Assembly: GCA_029548365.1 (NCBI GenBank)
Contig: JAKPNN010000021.1
Location: 100,636 to 164,635, forward strand
Direction: 5' to 3'
From: Chloroflexota bacterium
GTDB lineage: Bacteria; Chloroflexota; Anaerolineae; Anaerolineales; Anaerolineaceae
Length of the DNA stretch: 64,000 bases
Shown piece by piece: positions 8,815 through 16,459 of this stretch. Every line of letters begins with the position of its first letter. The first letter of the stretch is position 1. Made by a program: the position numbers and the translations under genes. Under the pieces are notes generated by a model. It did no database searches. It saw nothing but the letters and a program-made list of their open reading frames with translations, and was not told where the DNA came from.

Positions 8815-9903
8815 TTACCCGGCATTGATCAAATTCTCTGTCTGTTTGTCATAGAGGTTAATGGTATCCTTTCTGAAACATAACCATATTTTTTGATCCA
8901 TTTCAATACTGCTGACGCCAATCTCTTTCACAGAAAGCTCAAATTCTCCCTGGCGGGCAATAATTGTTGTATCTGCCCCGGAAGGCAAAACCGAATAAGC
9001 GATAAATTCTTCACCATGCTCAACAGGTTCAAGGCTGATTTCAATATCCTCCGGGCGAATACCCAGCACCACTTCGCCACTGGCGTCTTTGGTGTTAACC
9101 GGCACATGAAATTTTCCGACCTGAACCAGGTCCTTACCTGAAACTCGGCCCTCAAGCAGGTTGATTTTTGGATTGCCAATGAAATCTGCAACGAAAAGCT
9201 TCGAGGGATAATGGTAAACCTGATTGGGTGTGTCAAATTGCTGAACCACACCCAGTTTCATGACAGCAATTTTCGTCGACATGGTCATCGCTTCAAGCTG
9301 GTCATGCGTTACGTAAACCGTTGTTGCTTTAGAATCGTGATGCAGGCGTTTGAGTTCCGTGCGCATGTCAATTCGCAGGCGGGCATCCAGGTTTGAGAGC
9401 GGTTCATCAAGCAGAAATACACTCGGTCGGTAAGCCAGCATACGCGCCAGGGCAATTCGCTGCTGCTGACCGCCACTCATCTCTCGCGGGTAGCGTTCTT
9501 CATATCCATCCATTTGTACTTGTGCCAACGATTCCTTGACGCGTTGATCCATATCTTCCTTTGACATCTTCTGGATTTCAAGGGCAAAGGTAATATTTTT
9601 GTAGACGGTCATATGCGGCCACAGAGCATAGTTCTGGAACACCAACCCCAGGTCACGTTGACCAGGCGGCAGCGAGATTCCTTTTTTACGCGAAAAAACA
9701 ATTTTATCCGCTATGACGATTTCACCATTGTCTGGTTCTTCCAGGCCGGAAATGCAGCGCAACAGCGTTGTTTTCCCACAACCGGAAGGTCCCAACAAAG
9801 TTATGAATTGGCCGGAGTCAATTTCCAGGCTGAGGTCATCGACCGCGACGACATCGCCAAAGGTTTTTGTGACATTTTCAATAATGATGGTTGGTTTAGG
9901 CAT
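8815..9903 (-). CDS. ABC importer ATPase (FbpC/PotA type)
   Basis: An ABC ATPase of 362 residues that powers uptake through the two-domain permease encoded just upstream. It has Walker A GPSGCGKTT near residue 40, Q-loop 'LVFQNYALWPHMTV', signature MSGGQQQR, Walker B FLLDEPLSNLD and switch His in YVTHDQLEAM. A C-terminal TOBE region (about 240-362) follows, as is usual for Fe3+, spermidine, phosphonate and sugar importers of this class. It is 10 bp from the permease gene and about 110 bp from the binding-protein gene. The transported compound cannot be deduced from the ATPase. Confidence 0.92.
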   Translation of the reverse strand: MPKPTIIIENVTKTFGDVVAVDDLSLEIDSGQFITLLGPSGCGKTTLLRCISGLEEPDNGEIVIADKIVFSRKKGISLPPGQRDLGLVFQNYALWPHMTVYKNITFALEIQKMSKEDMDQRVKESLAQVQMDGYEERYPREMSGGQQQRIALARMLAYRPSVFLLDEPLSNLDARLRIDMRTELKRLHHDSKATTVYVTHDQLEAMTMSTKIAVMKLGVVQQFDTPNQVYHYPSKLFVADFIGNPKINLLEGRVSGKDLVQVGKFHVPVNTKDASGEVVLGIRPEDIEISLEPVEHGEEFIAYSVLPSGADTTIIARQGEFELSVKEIGVSSIEMDQKIWLCFRKDTINLYDKQTENLINAG

Positions 9904-9913
9904 GAGCTCCTCT

Positions 9914-11755
9914 TTATTTTGATGATTCGAGACCTTTTTTCAGGCTGCCACCCCTGAAACGGCTGATGATTGCATTTCCAATCAGTACTAAAACAATTAA
10001 GACAATGATGACAGCGTTGGCTTGCTGTTCGTTTCCATTCTCAATATAACGCATAGTCATGCTGGAGAGCACAGCTGTAGCAGGCGTCACTAACAGGATA
10101 ATCAATGATAGTTCACGCATGGTGGTGATGAAATTCAGCAGGAATGCCGAGACAAACCCTGGGCTGGTCAGCGGAAAGATGATGCGTTTGAATCTCTGCC
10201 AGGCATTCGCTCCTGAAATGGCTGCTGCCTCTTCCAACTCCGAGCCGACTTGCATCATGGATGATACACCTGTCCGTGAGGAGTGGGGAATATGTTTGGC
10301 AACCGAGACCACCACCAGCAGGGCAAAAGTACCATATAATGGAGGTAAACCAAAAAAGCTTTTTGTGAACATCGAGATATAAACCGCCCCAAAAGCAATG
10401 CCCGGAATCAAATAGGGAATAAAAGCAAGCTGTTCCACAATTTTTGAAAGGCGTGTCCCGCGTCCTTTAACAATGGCATAACCGAGGATCACCCCGATAA
10501 CCCCGCCGATGAAAGATGCCCACAAAGAAAGGCGGATTGAATTCCAGGCCGCCCGGTAGATTGCCTTATTAAGTAAAATGCCGGGGTCGCCTTGGTTAAT
10601 ACTCAAATCACTTTGTCCAATCCAGTGGTGCAGGGTGAAGTTGCTCAGACTGTAATTTCCAGACCTTAACATAAACGTGCTGTAGATTAAAACAGCCAGG
10701 GGCAAGATGGCGATGGAAAACTGAACGATCACAATCAACACGATAAATACCGGGCGCCAGCCGCGCAATTTCATTTTCTGCGCCATAAAACCACGCCCGC
10801 CAATAGTTTCATAACTGCGACGTGTCCCAATTAGCTTTTGATTGATCATAACCGTCGTCATTGAAAACAGGATTAGCACTATAGCAGTCACGAAGCCATC
10901 GCCATAATTTCCAATCCCCATATTCGAGCGTAACATGGTCGAGAGCGTATAATATCCGACAGGAACACCCAGAACGTTGGGGCCTCCAAAAGTTCCCATG
11001 GTTTTTGAAAAGGTCATGATGAAACCCGAGGCAATTGCTGGCAGTACCAATGGGAAGGTGATCTTTCTCAAGATGCGTCCACGACTGGCTCCAGCCAGAT
11101 CACCTGCTTCTTCCAGGGATGAATCGATTGAAAGCAAAGCTGCAGATACGAACAAGAAGTAAAAGGTATAGTAATGCAGACCGCAGGCAATGATGATCGG
11201 TAAAGCGCCGTTTGATAACCAGATTGGCGGCGCTATTCCGGTAAAGAATTGAAGCAAACCGGGCACTCCCCCTGATACCGACGTGCTTTTGAAAATCACT
11301 TTCCAGGCCAGGGATATTGTCCACGAGGGCATAATATAGGGCACCGTAGCCAGCATGTGAATAATTTCTTTTCCAGGTATATCCGTGCGTACGACCAGCC
11401 AGGCCATACCTCCGCCCATAATGAGCGCCAGAAAGGTGGCTCCCAGGGAGATCACCAGGGAGTTGACCAGGGGTTCATAAGTCATGATCTTCGCGATTTG
11501 CCCGATCAGCATCCGTCTCCAGTGATACGAGGTCATATCTCCAAGAGAAGCTTCCGGAATGACGCGTAAATCAAGTTCCGACACAGTGATCGTTGTCACG
11601 AACATGGACCAGAGCGGAATGATCACCAAATAGAACATCACCACAACCATGATCAAAGACAAAAATACGTACGGCGTTGTCAGCCAGCGGAAAAACCGCC
11701 GCAGTCTAGCTAACCATAATGAATCCTGTGCTTCGGCCAGAGAATAAGTTGACAT
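9914..11755 (-). CDS. Fused two-domain ABC permease (FbpB/AfuB type)
   Basis: A membrane protein of 613 residues with about 12 hydrophobic segments in two homologous halves (about 1-320 and 330-610), each with a binding-protein-dependent transport signature: an EAGDLAGASRGR loop in the first half and an EEAAAISGANAWQRFKRI loop in the second. These EAA loops dock onto the ATPase. The fused arrangement is typical for Fbp (iron), Afu (hexose phosphate) and phosphonate importers. The start ATG at 11755 lies about 95 bp downstream of the rpiR-type gene, so it may be read from that promoter or from one of its own that I could not identify. Confidence 0.9.
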   Translation of the reverse strand: MSTYSLAEAQDSLWLARLRRFFRWLTTPYVFLSLIMVVVMFYLVIIPLWSMFVTTITVSELDLRVIPEASLGDMTSYHWRRMLIGQIAKIMTYEPLVNSLVISLGATFLALIMGGGMAWLVVRTDIPGKEIIHMLATVPYIMPSWTISLAWKVIFKSTSVSGGVPGLLQFFTGIAPPIWLSNGALPIIIACGLHYYTFYFLFVSAALLSIDSSLEEAGDLAGASRGRILRKITFPLVLPAIASGFIMTFSKTMGTFGGPNVLGVPVGYYTLSTMLRSNMGIGNYGDGFVTAIVLILFSMTTVMINQKLIGTRRSYETIGGRGFMAQKMKLRGWRPVFIVLIVIVQFSIAILPLAVLIYSTFMLRSGNYSLSNFTLHHWIGQSDLSINQGDPGILLNKAIYRAAWNSIRLSLWASFIGGVIGVILGYAIVKGRGTRLSKIVEQLAFIPYLIPGIAFGAVYISMFTKSFFGLPPLYGTFALLVVVSVAKHIPHSSRTGVSSMMQVGSELEEAAAISGANAWQRFKRIIFPLTSPGFVSAFLLNFITTMRELSLIILLVTPATAVLSSMTMRYIENGNEQQANAVIIVLIVLVLIGNAIISRFRGGSLKKGLESSK

Positions 11756-11849
11756 TAGGGTAAGCTCCTTGCTATGTTAATTAAAGATTTCATCTCGACG
11801 TCTGAGAGATGATTAAAGAATGAAATAAAGTGGTTAAAAATCAACATAA

Positions 11850-12737
11850 TTATCCATTACGTTTACTGGTAAAGCGATTTAGTTTTTCACGTAACGCATC
11901 CAGTTTATCCAACAAAGGCATAATCTGATCCTGCTCTTCACTGGCATAAGTGAGCAGCAGGGCGTTGATTACAGTCATCGGCACAACCAGGGAGTGAAAT
12001 TCACCCACAGGGCCCCGTTGTGCTGCCAGGACCACATCCACGCAGTCATCCAAAATAGATCCCAACGTATCGGTCACTATGATGGTCTTGCAGCCGGCCT
12101 GCCGACTGTAATCTAACAACAACTGCAAAGCCGGGTTTTGATCAAAAAAGCAGATCACAAAAACCAGGTCGGTTGATTGTAAAGTAATCAGGGATTCAAT
12201 TAATTCGCGGCCCGAGCTGATGAGTGGAATGATGTCCTTACCAAAACGCCGTAAACGCAACTCCATCAAGCCAACCAGGGGAATCGATGGCCCTAAACCA
12301 AACACAAAAATCCGTTGATGCTGACGCAGCAGGTCAACAGCCTGTTTCATTTCATTTCTGTCGATGGAAAGAACTGCCTGCGAAAGATAATCAATTTCCG
12401 TCGCCGTCAACCGTTCCAGGATGTCGCCGTCAGAGACCATATCCTGCAATCGGTCACGCAGGCGGGAAGAGTGAGTCACACGTCGGCGAAAGTTATCCTG
12501 CAGTGCAGCCCGCATGGCAGGGAAACTTTCAAAATCAAGTTTACGCGCAAATCGCACAATGGTGGCTTCACTTAGATTCAAGCGTTCTGAAATTTCCCCC
12601 GCAGAGAGGAAGGCTGCCTCCTCCTGGTTCTTCCTGATGAAGTTAGCTATAATTTTTTCGCTCTTCGTGAGCTCAGAATAACGATCACTTATTAATTGAT
12701 TGAGATTAAAGCCCTGCGCACCATTGGCTTTATTCAT
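11850..12737 (-). CDS. RpiR-family transcriptional regulator
   Basis: A regulator of 295 residues. Residues about 10-85 form the RpiR-type helix-turn-helix ('LNLSEATIVRFARKL'), and residues about 125-260 a SIS domain ('FVFGLGPSIPLVGLMELRL' and 'LVFVICFFDQNP') that normally binds phosphosugars. RpiR proteins typically control sugar-phosphate catabolic operons and respond to a pathway intermediate. The gene lies in the middle of the minus-strand cluster and has its own promoter (12815-12844) and a GAGGAG ribosome-binding site. A similar GAAA/TTTCACAA element near its promoter and near the promoter at 19621-19649 may be its operator. It is the best evidence that this cluster acts on phosphorylated sugars. 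Confidence 0.9.
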   Translation of the reverse strand: MNKANGAQGFNLNQLISDRYSELTKSEKIIANFIRKNQEEAAFLSAGEISERLNLSEATIVRFARKLDFESFPAMRAALQDNFRRRVTHSSRLRDRLQDMVSDGDILERLTATEIDYLSQAVLSIDRNEMKQAVDLLRQHQRIFVFGLGPSIPLVGLMELRLRRFGKDIIPLISSGRELIESLITLQSTDLVFVICFFDQNPALQLLLDYSRQAGCKTIIVTDTLGSILDDCVDVVLAAQRGPVGEFHSLVVPMTVINALLLTYASEEQDQIMPLLDKLDALREKLNRFTSKRNG

Positions 12738-12785
12738 CTTATCTCCTCAAGAAAAATTTAGTTTCGTGAACCCAACATTTATTCG

Positions 12786-12801
12786 GTTTGTGAAATTTCT
12801 C
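12786..12801 (-). promoter_or_regulatory. Candidate RpiR operator near rpiR promoter
   Basis: On the minus strand the sequence GAGAAATTTCACAAAC lies about 14 bp downstream of the -10 box. The element downstream of the 19621 promoter reads GGAAACTTTCACAAC, the same pattern with one base more in the middle. The pairing with the RpiR protein is an inference. Confidence 0.35.
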
Positions 12802-12814
12802 TTGCATTTGTGAT

Positions 12815-12844
12815 AGTATACACCAATTGCCAAGTTTCTTGCAA
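12815..12844 (-). promoter_or_regulatory. Promoter of the rpiR-type gene
   Basis: On the minus strand: -35 TTGCAA (12839-12844), an 18-bp spacer, then -10 TATACT (12815-12820). It points into the RpiR gene, and possibly the importer operon beyond it. Confidence 0.6.
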
Positions 12845-12865
12845 GTCCATTTTCATTTTTTAAGG

Positions 12866-14056
12866 TTAAATTCTGCCATTTAGCTTGTTTTGTATAGCAG
12901 GAATCGCCCACAGGGTTGCTGCTGTTGTGTCAACCAGTAGATCGCAATGGGCCATTTGCGGACGGTAAACCTGTTCCAGCATGATAAATTGTTCTCTAAA
13001 ATAGCGGTTCAAGAAATAAGTCCTTTCATATTTCTTGCGATAGTCCATATCTCTCCGCCACTTGCGCTTCAGCCTGATATCATCATCGGTCAGGTACATG
13101 GCTTTAATCCCAATCAGTTTGGCGACTTCAGCATCAATAAAAGGGAAATTCCCTTCCATAAAGATGATTTCAGCGGGCTCAATGACCTGTTCCTGAGACC
13201 CGGGTCTGCGTCTTCCCATTTCGTCATGACTGGACATAGCTGAAATAAAATCATAGCTCGGCGTGTTGACACTTCTGCCCAGTAGAACCTCCTGCAAACA
13301 GGCTTTAAACAGCTCACCGTGCAGGGCTTTCATTCCAAGGGAGTCGATGCCCCGTGCTTCGCGATAGTCCCTGTCCAGCAAGAAATGATCGATTTCAACC
13401 GTTGTCACCCGCTGTCCCGCAGAGACAAAATACTCGGTTAATCGCGCAGTGATTTCAGTTTTGCCAGCGCCAGTCTGCCCGGCAATCGCAATGATGACCG
13501 GTCGACCTAAAATGTCCACCAATGTCATCACCAGGTCCATAAAACAACGATCAATATCGGCATTGGCTTCCATAAATTCCCTGTAGTTGACCGCGTGTCG
13601 TGCTTCAAACAACTTCTGTTTGGGCTCAAATTGCCGATAAGGCGCGCCACCCAGGCGAGATATGATCTCATCCGTGTAATGATGGGTCCGCACAAAAAAG
13701 TAAAACCCACGAACATCAAAAGTAAAATGCTGCCGAACCCATTCGGGGGTATAAAATCCAGTTACCAGTCCAGCCATCAGGGTTTGGGTCAGGGCGCGCA
13801 CCTGCGCGTCCATAACTGGTTTTCCATCCACCATGGGCCTGAGTGCAATACTGTGAAAAAATGCGCTGTCCTTGATCCTGCGCTCGATATCAACACATGG
13901 TTCCCGGGCTACCGACTGCCATCCACCCTCAGGCTCCAGGGTTTCAAGTCCATAGCCGAACTCGAAAACTTCCATTTCAGCAATAGCAGCGTTGACAGCC
14001 AGCATGCGTTGATAAAGAAGGTCAACAAAGGATTGATCGGTGTGTTGATTGTCCAT
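12866..14056 (-). CDS. Uridine-kinase/phosphoribulokinase-like P-loop kinase, copy 1
   Basis: A protein of 396 residues. The C-terminal half (about 185-396) is a PRK/uridine-kinase fold: P-loop GQTGAGKT at residues 193-200, substrate-side acidic motif VEIDHFLLDRD, Walker-B-like 'IIFMEGNFPF' and a basic lid RLKRKWRRDMDYRKKY. The N-terminal 185 residues show 'FEFGYGLETLEPEGGW' and 'HFTFDVRGFYFFVR' and match no family I recognise, but they are shared with the paralogue at 15266. It should phosphorylate a hydroxyl of a small sugar or polyol. It ends the set kinase-mutase-kinase-mutase with 3-bp gaps, so it is surely cotranscribed with the ApgM-like gene. Substrate unknown. Confidence 0.8.
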   Translation of the reverse strand: MDNQHTDQSFVDLLYQRMLAVNAAIAEMEVFEFGYGLETLEPEGGWQSVAREPCVDIERRIKDSAFFHSIALRPMVDGKPVMDAQVRALTQTLMAGLVTGFYTPEWVRQHFTFDVRGFYFFVRTHHYTDEIISRLGGAPYRQFEPKQKLFEARHAVNYREFMEANADIDRCFMDLVMTLVDILGRPVIIAIAGQTGAGKTEITARLTEYFVSAGQRVTTVEIDHFLLDRDYREARGIDSLGMKALHGELFKACLQEVLLGRSVNTPSYDFISAMSSHDEMGRRRPGSQEQVIEPAEIIFMEGNFPFIDAEVAKLIGIKAMYLTDDDIRLKRKWRRDMDYRKKYERTYFLNRYFREQFIMLEQVYRPQMAHCDLLVDTTAATLWAIPAIQNKLNGRI

Positions 14057-14059
14057 AAC

Positions 14060-15262
14060 TCAGGCTCCAAATTTCTCAAAACGGTCAGCATGGGCGATTG
14101 CCAGGGGCATCACCTGCACTGCGGGAATGGTTCCCAGGCTGCCTGCAGCACAGGCGCGTTCACCAAATTCACGCCTGCCATCCGGCCGGCAGTTAGCAGC
14201 ATACAAAAGCAGCGGCACCGGGTGCCAGGAGTGCGATTTCATTACTGCCGGCGAAGAGTGATCGCCTCCAATCAGCACCACATCCGGATTCAAAGCCAGC
14301 AGCCGGGGGAGTAAAAGATCGAATTCTTCAATAGCTCGCACTTTACCGTCAAAGTCACCGGCTTCGCCACAGGTATCCGTCTTTTTAAAATGAAGGTAGA
14401 AAAAGTCGAAGGCATCCCAGGCTGCCTCAAGCGTCGAGAATTCATCCGCCAGGCTGATTCCGTTTACATCCAGCACCTGCATGCCTGCCAGCCGTGCGAC
14501 GCCGCGATACATGCCATTGACGGCAATGGCTGCTGCATTTACACCAAACCTTTCTTTAAAAGAAGGGATAACCGGCGTCAGTGCGAATCCACGTAGCATG
14601 ATTCCATTAGCGGGTTGTTCGTCCTCTAACACCTGGTGCGCTCGAGCAATGAATGCATTGACCAATTCAGCCGCCTGTTCCGAATCCTCCGTCAGCGCCC
14701 TGACCGCTAAGGGATGGACACCTGTGATTAGCGGATCCGAACCGCTCAGGTTAGCGCCCAGCCCGGCTTTGCGCATGACGAAAACAAAACGATGTTCTTT
14801 GACCAGTTCAATGAAAATTTCCACCCCTGGAATCTCGATTTCTCGCAGGCGCTCAACCAGCCTGGCACTTTTCTCACTGGCTAACCGACCTGCCCGTCGA
14901 TCCAGGATGGTGCCATCTTTATCCAGTGTGCAAAAATTTCCCCGGGCAGCAATATCATCTGATCCCAGGGCAAAATCGACGCCCAACGCTTCCAAAGCGC
15001 CGCGCCCAATTGCATTTTCAAGCGGGTCATATCCAAATATGGCCAGGTGTCCAGGGCCGCTGCCGACGGTAACGCCCGGGGCAAGGGGGACCGTCAGCCC
15101 AAGGGAAGAGCGCTCAGCCAATTCATCCAAATTGGGCGTATGGGCTTGTTCAAGTTCGGTTTTCCCACCCGGGAAGCGCGGCAAACCGCCCAACCCATCT
15201 AAAACGATCAGGACAATCTTGGTGGTATTTTTCCGGTTCAAATCCTGATAAAAGCTTTTCAT
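14060..15262 (-). CDS. ApgM-type cofactor-independent phosphoglycerate mutase-like enzyme
   Basis: A protein of 400 residues of the archaeal-type (ApgM) phosphoglycerate mutase family, alkaline-phosphatase superfamily. Visible metal and catalytic residues are Asp22 (VLDGLGG), Ser68 (VGSGPGH, the phosphate-carrying residue), Asp296 in KKTDTCGE, Asp334-His335 (GGDHSS) and His344. The motif normally read as D-x-x-x-H has Glu300 instead of His; I believe this variant also occurs in other bacterial members. The family moves phosphate between carbons 2 and 3 of glycerate, but the setting between two unusual kinases and near a second permuted mutase suggests another phospho-substrate is possible. 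Gaps to both neighbours are 3 bp. Confidence 0.82.
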   Translation of the reverse strand: MKSFYQDLNRKNTTKIVLIVLDGLGGLPRFPGGKTELEQAHTPNLDELAERSSLGLTVPLAPGVTVGSGPGHLAIFGYDPLENAIGRGALEALGVDFALGSDDIAARGNFCTLDKDGTILDRRAGRLASEKSARLVERLREIEIPGVEIFIELVKEHRFVFVMRKAGLGANLSGSDPLITGVHPLAVRALTEDSEQAAELVNAFIARAHQVLEDEQPANGIMLRGFALTPVIPSFKERFGVNAAAIAVNGMYRGVARLAGMQVLDVNGISLADEFSTLEAAWDAFDFFYLHFKKTDTCGEAGDFDGKVRAIEEFDLLLPRLLALNPDVVLIGGDHSSPAVMKSHSWHPVPLLLYAANCRPDGRREFGERACAAGSLGTIPAVQVMPLAIAHADRFEKFGA

Positions 15263-15265
15263 CTT

Positions 15266-16459
15266 CTATTTCCGAATACCGGCCAGCATGGATTGATGTT
15301 CAGGCAGTACCCACACAGCAGCTTGGCTCGTGTCAATGAACAGGTCACAGGCTTGCGTCAACGGAAGATACAGTTCAACGGCGCGGATAAACTGGGTGCG
15401 AAAATAGCGGTTGACAAAATAGGTCGAATCGTATTTTTTGCGCAAATCAATATCTCTGCGCCATTTGCGTTTTAACCGAATGTCATCATGGGTCATATAA
15501 ACAATCTTCATCCCCACCAGCTCAGCAACCTCATCCTCATGGAACGGATAATTTCCTTCTAAAAAGATGATGTCCGCCGGGTGGATGGTAAGCGATTGCT
15601 TCCCGGGTCTGAGTTGACTGTTGAGATCATGGGAGGATGTCGTGTTTAGAAAATCATACCTGGGAATTTCTGCTGACTTTCCTGCACGAATCGCCTGCAT
15701 GGCTTTGATAAAAAGATCGTAATGGATCAAGTTCTTGTCAAGCTTTTTTCCCTCACGAAAAGCGCCGTCTTTGTAAAAATTGTCCATTTCGATCGTCTCC
15801 ACGTGCAAGCCTTTGGCTGACAGATGCTCTCGAATGCGGGAGATGATCTCTGTTTTGCCTGCACCTGTTGGGCCGATTATGGTTAAGAACAGCGGAGGCG
15901 AAAGCTGCCGCGTGAACGTCTCCACAATTTCCATCAAAGCGGTGTCAACGTCTTTGTTCGCACGGCTGAATTCTCGATAACCGATCTCGTGCAAAACTTC
16001 CAACGCGTGTTGTTTTTGTTCAAATTGCAGAAAGGGTTGCCCACCAAAGCGGTCTTTCAGCTCCGGAAGGTAATTGACCGAGCGCGCAAAAAAGACAAAG
16101 GCACGAAGATCAAAATAGAAATTCTGATTGACCCAATCGGGTAAATAATCGCCCAGCGCCAGCCCAACCAGCAGCATCCGGGTTAAGTGCAATACCTGCC
16201 TATCGAGCTGAATGCTGCCATGCTTAACCGGCTTAAATTCGATCTTCTTGTAAAAGTTCAGGTCCTCGATCTGCGCTTCAACGGCAGAGGTGGGTGATAA
16301 TTCCACGCTGCCCCATCCATCGCCGGGAATCAGGTTATTCAGGCAATATTGGAATTCATATAACGCTAGGGTTTTAACCCCGGGGTAAATGTCTCCCATT
16401 CGTTGATAAAGCGTTTCTGAAAATTTTTCTTGATCTTCAAGATTCATCGCACTCACCAT
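15266..16459 (-). CDS. Uridine-kinase/phosphoribulokinase-like P-loop kinase, copy 2
   Basis: A protein of 397 residues, paralogue of the gene at 12866. It has the same unrecognised N-terminal region ('YEFQYCLNNLIPGDGW', 'NFYFDLRAFVFFAR') followed by a PRK/uridine-kinase domain with P-loop GPTGAGKT (196-203), IEMDNFYKDGAF, IIFLEGNYPF and RLKRKWRRDIDLRKKY. The ATG at 16459 overlaps the stop codon of the permuted mutase gene as TGATG, so translation is coupled; ATG 16447 is an alternative. Two diverged copies in one operon suggest two related substrates or a heteromeric enzyme. The fold is clear, the substrate is not. Confidence 0.8.
   Translation of the reverse strand: MVSAMNLEDQEKFSETLYQRMGDIYPGVKTLALYEFQYCLNNLIPGDGWGSVELSPTSAVEAQIEDLNFYKKIEFKPVKHGSIQLDRQVLHLTRMLLVGLALGDYLPDWVNQNFYFDLRAFVFFARSVNYLPELKDRFGGQPFLQFEQKQHALEVLHEIGYREFSRANKDVDTALMEIVETFTRQLSPPLFLTIIGPTGAGKTEIISRIREHLSAKGLHVETIEMDNFYKDGAFREGKKLDKNLIHYDLFIKAMQAIRAGKSAEIPRYDFLNTTSSHDLNSQLRPGKQSLTIHPADIIFLEGNYPFHEDEVAELVGMKIVYMTHDDIRLKRKWRRDIDLRKKYDSTYFVNRYFRTQFIRAVELYLPLTQACDLFIDTSQAAVWVLPEHQSMLAGIRK

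Noticed and set aside
7395..11755. Ferric-iron importer (FbpABC) as the simple name for the ABC system
   Set aside because: The family also carries hexose phosphates and phosphonates, and the surrounding genes are for phosphosugars, so iron is not the best call.
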